Positions 25,047 through 35,300 of a stretch of DNA of 64,000 nucleotides are shown in pieces. The position numbers and the translations under genes were made by a program. Source of the stretch: Orthonyx spaldingii (Eukaryota > Chordata > Aves > Passeriformes > Orthonychidae); assembly GCA_013397795.1 (NCBI GenBank), contig VZTJ01000081.1, positions 338,012 to 402,011 on the forward strand. The letters run 5' to 3'. The stretch's first letter is position 1. Every line of letters starts with the position of its first letter. The notes under the pieces are model-generated. The model saw only the letters and a program-made list of their open reading frames with translations. It did not search any database and was not told where the DNA came from.

Positions 25047-26499
25047 AAGTGTACACTTGCAGCAGATGGTATATGCTGTTGTTATTTTGTTATAAGTATG
25101 TTGTCCCAAATGTGTGACTGCAAGCATTGACCGTGAATGCTGAAACACATGTGTAGCATTGCCAATAGCATAGACATAGACATGCTTCGCATGGTACTGT
25201 CTTATGGCAAGAAGGATGACTGACCTCCATCCTTAACCCTCTTTCACTTGAAAGTGTCCTTGCTAGTCAGAAAACTTGATATACTTTCCAGAACATCTGT
25301 TATTAACAGAGTCACTGGTGTGCCTAGAATTTTTCACAGATTTGGTAGATTTTGTAGAAACCACAAGCAGGAGCAATGCAAAACAACACAATTTTAATTC
25401 AAACTTAATTTTGCTTTTGATGTTACTTTAATATTGACTTACAATATATATTGATGGTACAAACTATAAGTTAAAATGCACATTGCACGCTCACTAAGCC
25501 ATGAAACTGTCATTGTACTCAGGCAAAGGGAATCTGGTGTATACTGCAACTGTCTTGCAGGATACTTTCTTGCTTGCTTCTCAACAGCTTTCACAGAAAT
25601 CTGCAGTGGGATAAATGCATGTCTTTTGATGTATCAAAGCAAGTCTCTACTGAATGCAGAACTATCCTCAAGACAGCACCTGTTTTGAGCCAGTTTTCTA
25701 GTTAGCTCCCAATGTTGTGGGCCACATGATTTCGTTGATAAGGCAAGGACAACAGAATAGCTTACCACTTTCTCTCTAAATCTGTGGGGTTTTCAGTAAT
25801 ACAGAAATACAGCAAAACCTTTTTTTGCTTGATTGCTTGGGTTTTTTTGTTGTTGTTCTCCAGTTACACTTTGAATGCACAAGGGGAATGGGTCAGCTAA
25901 AGAAGGTGTAGTCACGAATTGGTCCTGCAGGATCAAACACAGCAACTACAGCTCAGGAGGATATACAGACAAAGCAGTTTTCTTTCACTTTGAGGCACAT
26001 AGATTACTGGCAGTAACAGGACAAAAGCAACCCAGAAAACTGGAATAAGGTTACTTTATGATATGGTAATGCAAGCATCCTTCTTAAAGATGATGCAAAA
26101 TAGCATAATTATACTCAGTTCAAGACACCATTTACATAAATTTTATTTTTTGACAAGTAACCTATGTTTGAAAATATTTTAATCTAAAAAAATCTAAAAA
26201 TATTCTTAGTATCACTCAATATTAGTGAATAATAGTAGTAGTCAGGATTTATGTGAAAATATTTTATTGCTGGGAGATTGTAATTCAGTGTATCAGGTTT
26301 AGAGCAATGAATAACCTTTATGTCTTTATAGAACATGGATTTGAATTGTTCATATTAATCATGATTAAAACCAAAATGTGGTAAACCCTTTAAACTACCA
26401 CTGAGTTCCTCAGAATCTGCCACCTTTATGAAAAGGGGGCTGAAAGGAACTAGGAAAATATTATACAAGTACATATATTTGCCAAATTCTGTGAGAGTT

Positions 26500-26570
26500 G
26501 TAATAATAATGTTTACATAATAATTACATTATGTAATAATAATGTAATAATGAGCTATATATTACATTGC
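26500..26570. repeat. TAA/ATT-rich patch with 8-bp inverted repeat
   Basis: TTACATAA (26513-26520) and TTATGTAA (26529-26536) pair perfectly across 8 nt. The string TGTAATAATAATGT occurs on both sides. Probably low-complexity expansion. Confidence 0.55.
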
Positions 26571-27201
26571 TGCACAAAATATTGCATACATGTAGAAATT
26601 ATTCAGTTTCTTCTCACAACAGTAATACAAGAAAACATTGTTACTCTCCTTATTGTCAACTATTGGCTACATAAGGCAGTGTAATAAATTTTGATATATA
26701 ATAATTCCCTTTAACAGAAAATATTAATTAGACCTGATCTTTTCTCACATTTTACCAAGGCTCTGTGTCCTATACTCATTTTAAAATCATTAGAGAATAT
26801 TTAGAGACCATGAGATTTAAAATGAGATTGAATTGTAAATGTGAGATTCTAATTTTAATTTATAAGTAACCAAGGTTTAGCTTTATCCGAGTAAACATTA
26901 GAGTTCTTAAATGGAATTAGCAAGACTCATCAAACTTTTTAATCCAAAATATATTAACTTTTTAAATGTAGTAAGACCTTAGAGAGTTTTGTGTTCAGAA
27001 TGAGTTGTGGTGCAGGGGAAATGAAAAGTCAATTTCTGTAATGCTTTTATTAGAAGATCCATGTAAAAACTTGTAGGAAAATTTGTTTCCCAGAACCTAT
27101 ATTATTTTGATACATTAAAATGTAAATTCCTGTTATTCCGATGATCATTTTGTTACCTTAATTCATTTTTTCTTTGCATGTTTTTTGGAAAGAAAAGAAC
27201 T

Positions 27202-27224
27202 GAGAGAGAGAGAGAGAGAGAGAG
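27202..27224. repeat. (GA)n microsatellite
   Basis: About 11.5 uninterrupted GA units; a likely length-polymorphic marker. Confidence 0.9.
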
Positions 27225-27892
27225 TATGTTATTAGTCTGCCAGAGTACTGGGAAGAAACACTGTAGCCAGCTCAGGAAAACTTAACTTTTCTGAATTTTT
27301 TCCAATGTAAACTTGATGGAGTTAATAACTTCAACAATTATAAAATTATACCAACCCAGGGGCTTTTCTTCCTTGTTTTCATATTATAATATGAGAAATA
27401 TTTATTTTTCAGTTCACATGGATGATAATGACCAATCTCTTGATGCAAGAGATAATGATTGCAACCAAGTCCCTGGGGAATTGCTTCATTTATCATCTTT
27501 CTCTGCACTTGAAAGAAGAACTTAATATTCTTTTCCATGCTTGTCCTTAATTTCAGAGAAAGTAAGCATCTAATTAAGGTGTTCTGAATCATATCCGTCT
27601 TTGTATATTGAGTTCTGAGACAGTCTGAGAGGACCAGCATTCTGGTGTCTGATGTTTTAGTGGCTCCTTGCCTTGAGATGCTAAAACACCAAGTGTATTC
27701 TCATGGGTTGTGTGAGGACTTAAAGAACTCAGCTGCCTGTCTTAAACACTGTTAAGGCCACAGAAGGATGTTGCCATGAGATAGCACAGGATGGAGTGAC
27801 AGGATGGCTGTCTCTGGGCCTGGTCTGGTCAGCTCATGATTGCAGGGGTGCTGCCTGCGGTGGGGCAGAGCTTGGTTCTGTGCAGGATTGGA

Positions 27893-27940
27893 CAGGTTGT
27901 TGTTCAGGCTGTTGTTCAGGCTGTTGTTCAGGTTGTTTTT
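27893..27940. repeat. 12-bp minisatellite, 4 units
   Basis: Units CAGGTTGTTGTT, CAGGCTGTTGTT, CAGGCTGTTGTT and CAGGTTGTTTTT in tandem. The period is a multiple of three, so it is frame-neutral in the minus-strand open frame. Confidence 0.9.
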
Positions 27941-27975
27941 CCATGCAGTCGCTGTTTGCCTTTGTCTGGGGAAGC

Positions 27976-28007
27976 CACGTGACCTGCAGGGAGCAGCCGC
28001 CATCTTG
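27976..28007. promoter_or_regulatory. CACGTG E-box and YY1-type site pair
   Basis: GCCACGTGACC contains a palindromic E-box (USF/MYC-type core). GCCGCCATCTTG 15 bp on matches the YY1 consensus core CCGCCATCTT. Pairs like this are typical of promoters. Occupancy is unknown and chance cannot be excluded. Confidence 0.35.
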
Positions 28008-28045
28008 TTTTTGGTCTCAGCAGCCACATGGAACTAAGTCCAGCT

Positions 28046-29939
28046 GTTTCCAAAGAAGAAATATTTTGAAACAGGAAGGACATACAGATGAAAATGCATG
28101 AGGTCTGTATGTTAGTAGAATGCCAAACAGATTAGGATCATTTAGTATCTCTTACTCAGGTCATAAGTACCTAAAATCCTTCCCCAATGATGTAAATCTG
28201 TCATTTATTTAAATGAGTATTGCATCCTCCCTCTATCTCACAGACAAACACTGTAAACTGTATATGCCATACAATATTGCAAGTAATATTTAATTTTTAA
28301 ATTAGTTATATCTAACTTTCCTCTTTAGCAGCAGAGCATTGCCAGATCTGTCTAAACTACGCTTACTTTTTACTTTAGATGGGTTTTGCTTTTGAAATAA
28401 ATTCTGCTAAGAACATGCCAGTGAGTGCATCCTCTTGGAGCCTGCATAATTCTTTCAAGTGTTTGTCTCAGAATTGAGCAGCAACACAAAAAGATATTTT
28501 GACAACTTTGTAAAATAAATGGTAGTGCTTGTTACTTCACTTAATGGAAGAAATTAAATGGAAATGTTCACCATTGGAATCAGGGGTGCCTGGATTGCCA
28601 CTTGAATGTGTTTTTCTTTCTCTGCCTTTAAACTATTTTATTGTTGCAGATAACTTTTCAACACAGGTATTTTGCACAGAAGTTTAAAAAGTAAATATTC
28701 TTTTACTTATTTTTATATAAAAAAAAGGTACCATGAATTGCAAAAAATAACTTAGCACATAACAGTCATCAAATATTTAATGGTATCCTGGCTCTTCAGA
28801 ATCTTATCCTGGGCCTTATCTATCATGATACATTCAAACTGAAAAAGAAGAAATACATATACTTTTTATTCTCTTGCTGTACATGATCCTGCATTCAGGT
28901 AATAAATACAATTATATTACTATAAATATCAAAATAGAAGAAGTACCCAAACTCCCTTAAGAGATGATATAGTGAATGTATATGACTTGCACCATCAGTA
29001 ACTAGCACCTCTGATAGAGCTGTTGTCTGAGATGCTTTTTCTGATCCATGTAAAAAGAATAGGGGTTTTTTTTCTAAATCTAGTGAATCTAAAGTATTTA
29101 TTTTAATTGGGGGAGGGGAGAGAATGCTTTAATTAATGATTTTATTAAGGTACAGTTATTAAATATTAGCAATTATTTTAAAAATGCATAAAGTCAGGAA
29201 CAGTAGTTTTAATTTCTTGACTTCTTCTTGACATGATTGACATTTCTTCTGAGATGTTCATATAGTTGTCTAAATCCTTGTCAAAACATATTGGTGTCAG
29301 GGATGTTGTTTTCCTTTAGACAAATTTATAGCCAGCTAGATTTAGTTTTCCCTGACAGAAATTGTTACATGTTGATGGTAGCATTGCCAAGCATGACTTC
29401 AAGAACAAACATGGCATTCACTAATTACTTTCTAAATTCCAAAATTATATTCTACAGCCATATTGCATAAATCTAAAAATCTCTAAGTAGTAGTGATTAA
29501 AATAATGTGATCATTCATTTAGGATATAACTATTATGAAGTCAATATTCCATCACAGTCTGTTATCAAAGAAATGTTATTCGCAAGCAGAGGAATCAAGG
29601 TACTTGGTGTTTCTTCTAAGTTTGGCGATGACATTCGCTGGGATATGAAGTATTCTAAAATTCACTGGACTGTGTTGTGTACATTTGCCTACTCCTATAT
29701 GTATATGAGACCCTTGAAAATAATGGAAACCTTATCTAAAGACAAGGTTGCCTTCCCATAAAATGCACAGGCAGAGTTGCTCACATGGTGAAGGGGCTAT
29801 TGAAATGATTAGATAGAAACTTTTTCCTGAGGATTCCCAGACTAGAGACTGCAGAATTCTTTTTCACTTTCTTTTTCTTTGAAAATTTAAAAAATCTGAA
29901 GTGCTCAAAGGCAGTGGCCCACTGATAGAGATAAGTAGA
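28046..29939. other. Unique DNA, no gene seen
   Basis: AT-rich. Two small plus frames (29237-29470 and 29507-29761) have no recognised domain. No repeat identified. Confidence 0.5.
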
Positions 29940-30620
29940 ATGACCCAGTGGAAAACGACCTGATATGCTGGTTAGGACTTAACTGGACATGAACCAGCAT
30001 GTACCCAGGTGGCCAGGAAGGCCAATGGCATTCTGACTTGTAGCAAAAATTGTGTGGTCAGCAAGACCAGGGAAGTGATTTTTCCCTTGTACTCAGCACT
30101 GGTGAGGCTTCACCTCAAGTCCTGCGTTCAATTTTGGGCTCCTCAGTTCAAGAAAGACATTGAGGTGCTAGATTTTGTCCAGAGAAGGGCATCAAAGCTG
30201 AAGAGCCGAGAGTGAATTACTTGAGGAGTGGCTGAAAGAGCTGGGGTTGTTTAACCTGGAGAACAGGAGACTCGGGTGAGGCCGTATTGCTTTCTACAAC
30301 TGCCTCAAAGGAGGTTGTAGCCAGGTGGGGATTAGCCCCTTCTCCCAGCCAACAAGTGATGGGACAAAAGGATATGACCTCAAGTTGCACCAGGGCAGGT
30401 TTGGGTTGGACATTAGGAAGACTTTCTTCATGGAATGGGTGGTTGAGCATTGGAATGGGCTGCCCAGGTGGTGGAGTCACCATCCCTAGAGGTGTTCAAG
30501 AAATAACCAGGTGTGGCATTTAGTGCTGTGGTCTACTTGGCAAGGTGGTGTTTGTTGAAGGTTGGACTCAATGATTTTGGAGGTTTGTTCCAACATAAGT
30601 AGTTCTATGATAGTATAAGG
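29940..30620 (+). mobile_element. CR1 LINE 3' fragment (plus strand)
   Basis: From about 29945 the text follows CR1 ORF2 upstream of the C-terminus. One frame at 30009-30215 reads KANGILTCSKNCVVSKTRE, then VIFPLYSALVRLHLKSC, matching the ORF2 C-terminal region, and stops at 30213-30215. Later blocks such as TTTGGGTTGGACATTAGGAA and GGAATGGGCTGCCCAGGTGG lie in other frames. It ends near AGTTCTATGATAG. Frameshifts and stops mean no active protein. Its junction keeps more of ORF2 than the 23.3-kb copy. Confidence 0.93.
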
Positions 30621-31601
30621 ATCTTTCTTATCCTGTGGTCCTGTGAAAATAAGCTTCTCATACAATTATATGTTTAATTTCTGTATGTGAAACAAAATTT
30701 TAAAACCCCCCAAAACTTCACTTACACTAGAAATGCATTATCTTAGCAATTACAGCATTGGCCTGAATTCAAATCCCCATTCTGCTGAATTCAATTCAGG
30801 AAAGGCAATCTATGTCCTCTAGGAATACCCATTATTAAACAATTGAGTGTTTTACCTTGAGCACCTGTTTTCTCTTGTGTTGGAACTCTTCCAGTTTATA
30901 TAAATAATTAACCAAGCATTGAAAGAATGATGTGAACTTGCAGCTCTTATATCCTGGTTGAACCTTTAATCGCTGGCCTGGCTGCAGCCAACTCATGCCT
31001 ATTTGCATTAGGTTTTCTCTATTTGGAGAAAAATGTGCTTACAAAACATTTTTCACCTGAGTGAAACAAGGCAGTGAAGAAGAGGTCTATATTAAGAATC
31101 TATTTACCTAGGGTATCTAGAGATTCCTACAGGATCAAAACCCTTTGCAAGATGAATGACAGCCCAAGGCTTTCCTATTTACTACGTAGCTGAATCTGAG
31201 TTGCTTAAGGAACTATAACACCACCAGAGCTGGAGAGCAACAAAGCTTTGTTGTCTGAGGAGTGCAGTGCCAGGTAATGTTAAGGATCTAATTCAGATGA
31301 TTTTATAAAAGGGGTATCCACTATACACTTTGATATTAGGCAGGGATTTTTGGCAAGGGAAGCTGCTGGGTAGAAAACAGATTAATATTCCAAATTAAAT
31401 TTATGTAATTGACTGATGAAAAAGGAATCCTGCAAATTAGAATAGGATTAAGAACTTTGAATTCCTGTATTGTTAACTCTAGCCATTACAGCAAATGAGT
31501 ACATTCAGGATTCTAGAATTGGCTCAAAGTAGGAGTCTATATACCTAGCCTGTAAATTCAAACTTGCAAGGGTTTTTCTCCTCATTTGTTGCAAACATGC
31601 T
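30621..31601. other. Unique DNA, no gene seen
   Basis: No gene or repeat recognised. A GATTCAAATCC-like string near 30770 resembles a tRNA B box but has no cloverleaf around it. Confidence 0.5.
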
Positions 31602-31863
31602 TGTAGCGGTGACCCAGTCAGTGGCTGTGGTCGCAGGAAACAATGGACAATCTGCCACACCTGCCTTCTGCCGGTGGATTAATGAAGAAGCAAGATGGCC
31701 AAACTATTCCCCTCAGAGCAGTGAATCTGAGGGGGATGGGGAAGATAGGCATTGATAGTTTCCTGCCACTCATAAGTGCCAGTCAAGTTCCATCTCCTCC
31801 CCCGTCCCTTCACAGTTATTTTAATATTCATCAGTTGCTCGAAAGTTCTGTTATCATGTTCTG

Positions 31864-31995
31864 TTGATTGGTTGTATTAATGTATTCCAGCCCTTTGTTT
31901 CCCCATTGGATGTTCCCCGATCACGTCTTGTTCCCCTATTGGTTTATTCCCCTGTTTCTCCCCTTAGACTGCCCCTTTTTGTTACCCCTTTTAAA
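31864..31995 (+). promoter_or_regulatory. LTR U3 promoter region: three ATTGG boxes and TATA-like box
   Basis: Three inverted CCAAT motifs interleaved with CCCC runs lead to TTTTAAA about 55 bp before AATAAA. This is the arrangement expected of a compact retroviral promoter. Activity is not shown. Confidence 0.5.
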
Positions 31996-32046
31996 CTCCT
32001 GCAAACCCTCAGATCCCGGCTCTTTGTGGCATCCCCTTCAGGAACT

Positions 32047-32052
32047 AATAAA
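32047..32052 (+). terminator. Poly(A) signal AATAAA of the 31.6-kb LTR
   Basis: Canonical hexamer within CTAATAAACC, correctly placed between the TATA-like box and the LTR 3' end. Confidence 0.6.
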
Positions 32053-32115
32053 CCTGGAATGATTGGTACAGAGAGTCCTTCCCGCTTCTTTGCCGCCGAG
32101 CTGTCACTTGTTACA

Positions 32116-32345
32116 ACTTGTTGCTGTAAGCTCCCCTGGATGAGCTGCGCCTGTTTGAGCCGTTGCTAGGAGACCAGAACCTGCATGCCCTGAAGGCTGC
32201 AGGGGTCCGGCAGAGAGCCGAGCACAGAGGCTCGCACTCAAGCCACCGGGCAGCTTGAAAAAACCGGCAGTGACCGGCAGCGACACACGCTGAGAAGCTT
32301 TTCTCTTAAAAAGCTCTACCTTTTCTCTTTCACTGTTATGCATCT
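32116..32345. other. GC-rich CpG-containing block 3' of the LTR
   Basis: About 230 bp with far more CpG than the surroundings. It includes GTTGCTAGGAGAC (X-box-like) near 32162 and the 10-bp tandem CCGGCAGTGACCGGCAGCGA (about 32265-32284). It could be ERV leader sequence, since it directly abuts the LTR, or an unrelated CpG-rich promoter. No tRNA-type primer-binding site begins at the junction. Confidence 0.35.
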
Positions 32346-35300
32346 TGCAGCATTGTCAGACATCAGACTGAAAACCATCGAGTAAATGAAGACAGAGATT
32401 TTATTTGCTCAATTTAGCTGTCATTGATTTGTTGGTACTGTCTTCAACATACAGCTTTTAGAAATATCTTATTTCTCTTTTACTTTTGTGACACCTCCAA
32501 GGTAATTTAAGATTCATGTTTGGCACCCTGTTTTGTAGTCAATGGAAGCAAGTCAAATTATTTTGAAGGCCTACACTTTAAAGAAATGCTGGTAAAGAAA
32601 GAAATTAATACAATTTTAAAAATCTTGTCAGTCACCTTAAAATAAAAGCTGTAGAAATTAATAAATGCTGCAGAAAATTTCATGTTAGTATTGTATGGAT
32701 AGCTCCATTGAAGCATTTTATAGTAAAGTCGTTTGAATTTTGCATTCTCTGGTGATGCTTCATAGGTCCACTAGTCTCATTGTGACTCTACTCAGGAAGA
32801 GATGAAGCACTAGAGACACTGAAACTCCCTCAAATAAGTCCTTTTCCATCTGCCTACTTTAGCTTGTACCTACCTTCTCTTCACTCTTCTGTCTAGTTTA
32901 ATCTGCTTTGTGTATGTGATAGAGGTCTGTCAAAACACAGATTTTAACAACCAGGAACACCAAATTATCTTTCTTTTATACAGCTAAATCTTAAAATATT
33001 GTTACAGAAATATTTGAGAAGTCTAGTGTCCTTAAAATCTGAAATATATAGAGTATGAGGAGGCTAGGAAAGATCTCTTCAGTAAGAAGGAGTAGCAAGC
33101 ACTAAAGAAAAAATAAAAAAAGCTAGAAGTTACAGAGAAAAATTGTAAAAAATACAAGTAAAAAGCAGCTTTAAAGAGAAATCATATAGATATCAACATT
33201 ACTATGTCAAGAAATACTTAGCATACAAAAACCTCTTCAACCTCTTTATGCTACCATTTTTAAAGGGCATCAGCTGAGAACAATTGTCACAGGACCTGAG
33301 GTCCACTACAGAATTTCACTTAGCATTACTCCTAAGTGCAGTTCCTGAACAGTTGTCCAGGAAGCAGCAGAATCCATATTTCAAATTGTATTTGTATAAC
33401 AAAGATGATTGTATTACCTCCTGCAAAGGTCATCTGGGGCTGATTTTCATCTCAGGCCAGTGGAAGTCAAAATTTTTCTTAGCTGGAATTTATGGCTGCA
33501 CTGCTGTGAGGGGAAATCATATCTCTTGTTTATATAACGAATTAGAATAGTGTGAGGTTTTTTTTTTCTTTATGCCTAAATATGATAGTTTTTCTTCATT
33601 TGCATTAGCTACAGTGAAGTATATTCAAGTTGAAGTATGTGGGCCTCTTGTACAAGTCAGCATGTACTCATTATTCTGAATATCTCACCAAGCACATAAT
33701 GTGTGTTTACTTGAAGTGCACAGTGATTTTTCCACTGCTCTGGTTTGTTGGAATATCATCAAGTTATTGTACCTTATTTTTTTTTTTATAAATTCCTATC
33801 TTTATGTAAGGTTAATATTGAACTGTTTCCTTCTTCCAAAAGTTTTAAAGAAAAAACAATTTTAAATATCTGTAAATATATAACTTAAAACTGTTAAGCA
33901 AATAACATAATTTTACTGTTGATGCATATCTGCTCTCAGTGGAGATCTTTGTTTTTTAATGGTTTAGTCCTACAGTTATTAAAACATTAACTGTTTTCCC
34001 AATAGTCATTATAAGAATTGCTTTTGTTAAATAAATTTGTTGTGGTTCTGCCTGAAATGACACCTTGGTACTGAAACTCTGTTCTATCTGTCTTGACTGC
34101 CTCTTCTTTTCTCTTTCAGTTTATGCCATTGTTACTTTTTCTTGGTATTATTCTTCCTTTGTTTACCATATCTCAAAAACAGTCCACAAAAATCATGAGA
34201 GCTGAAAGAGACCCTGAGAGGCCTCTTATGTATCTTCCTTTTTCTCTTCTTGTGTGGACTCTACAGAAAGGACACAGATATGGAGAACGTAAATTAATGC
34301 TTGTTTGACTTGGATATTCAGTAATGAACAAAATTCTGTGTTCTTCCTTTTTGCTCTGTGAATTTCACTGTGAATACATGCTGTAAGACAAAACTACGTT
34401 TTCTTACAAGGAAGAAAAACACACAGCCAAATAATGACAACTATGCAGTGTTCATCCCGAGACAGATAAAAAGTATTTCAGGCTGAACAAATTTCTAATA
34501 ATCCATTAACACTTGTTAAGAAATATTATGTACTCTAAGATGGATTTGCCAAAGTGATTTTCATTATTTATCAATTATCTATAGGCATGAAAATTCCCTC
34601 TGGAATCTACTAGTACCGGATTTCAAATCCATCCGGAGCTTATTCTTGTCCATTGCTCATCACTCATTCTTCCCTACTGAGGCTTATGCCACTTTCTGAA
34701 ATTTATTTATTTATTTTTTTTTGATGTAATGGAAAATGGCTTCTTAAGAAGCATCAGATGAGATGCTTCAAATTAGTGATAAACTATAATTTTATAACCA
34801 AGTATTGAGATACTACTAATACATTCAGGCAAAAGGTCATGTGATGCTGACAGACTGTGAATGCACATAGGAATGTTTGGGTGTCTTCTCCCTTCCATCT
34901 TCCTTATCCATCTACACTGATCTCCTAGATAACTGATCTGATATCTAGGGTGAGGACAAAACTCCTGGAAAAGGAGAGATGAGGCAAGACAAGGAGACAA
35001 GGTCTGAAACACCTTATTCCTCATAACAAAAAGGACAGGGACTGGAAAGAAGCACAAAGGACAGTCTAGTGTGGCACAAAATGAGCATGAACACCATGAC
35101 ACACTGGTAACATCAGTACCAATAATTTTGGTAGCAGTTGATATTAATCATATTATAGTCATTTATTGAAAAGTGTGGTGCTCTTGCTGCATGGATATAT
35201 TATGCCTTACTATTTCAAATCAATATGCAGTGAGCAAATAAGTTAGAAAATTTATTTAAAAACTCACATGTCCTGGATTTTAAGAGTAAAGTTCAGATTT

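Larger units (their letters stand above)
24798..27639. other. AT-rich DNA with hairpin and microsatellites
   Basis: Apart from the separately listed hairpin (25008-25046), the TAA/ATT-rich patch (26500-26570) and the GA run (27202-27224), nothing is recognisable. Open frames are at most 70-100 codons. Confidence 0.5.
27640..28045. other. GC-richer block of unknown origin with regulatory-type motifs
   Basis: About 400 bp distinctly richer in G+C than its surroundings. It holds the inverted pair TGTTTTAG/CTAAAACA (27651-27686), a four-unit 12-bp minisatellite (27893-27940), a CACGTG E-box (27976-27981) and a YY1-type GCCGCCATCTTG (27996-28007). On the minus strand a 91-codon frame starts at 28027 near the YY1 site, and the minisatellite stays in frame as an Asn/Leu/Ser-rich 4-residue repeat. 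It may be an old LTR or a small promoter. I found no matching ends or target duplication, so neither is established. Confidence 0.4.
31602..32115 (+). mobile_element. ERV LTR (solo or truncated), ends approximate
   Basis: A GC-rich ~514-bp block starting TGTAGC and ending GTTACA (TGTA/TACA termini). The order of signals is LTR-like. Inverted CCAAT boxes (ATTGG) lie at 31866-31870, 31905-31909 and 31938-31942, and a TATA-like TTTTAAA at 31989-31995. The poly(A) signal AATAAA is at 32047-32052, about 63 bp before the 3' end. Seven CCCC runs lie between 31901 and 31988. No target duplication is visible at these ends and no primer-binding site directly follows, so the boundaries are inferred. The plus-strand frames at 31564-31867 are not assigned to any viral protein. 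Confidence 0.72.

Noticed and set aside
30765..30785. tRNA B-box-like GATTCAAATCC
   Set aside because: No matching A box, acceptor stem or anticodon arm nearby.
34101..34119. Strong acceptor-like polypyrimidine-CAG
   Set aside because: No donor or open conserved segment follows; isolated acceptor matches are common.
34185..34235. Possible CR1 scrap (GAGAGCTGAAAGAGACCCTG)
   Set aside because: Too short and diverged to call.
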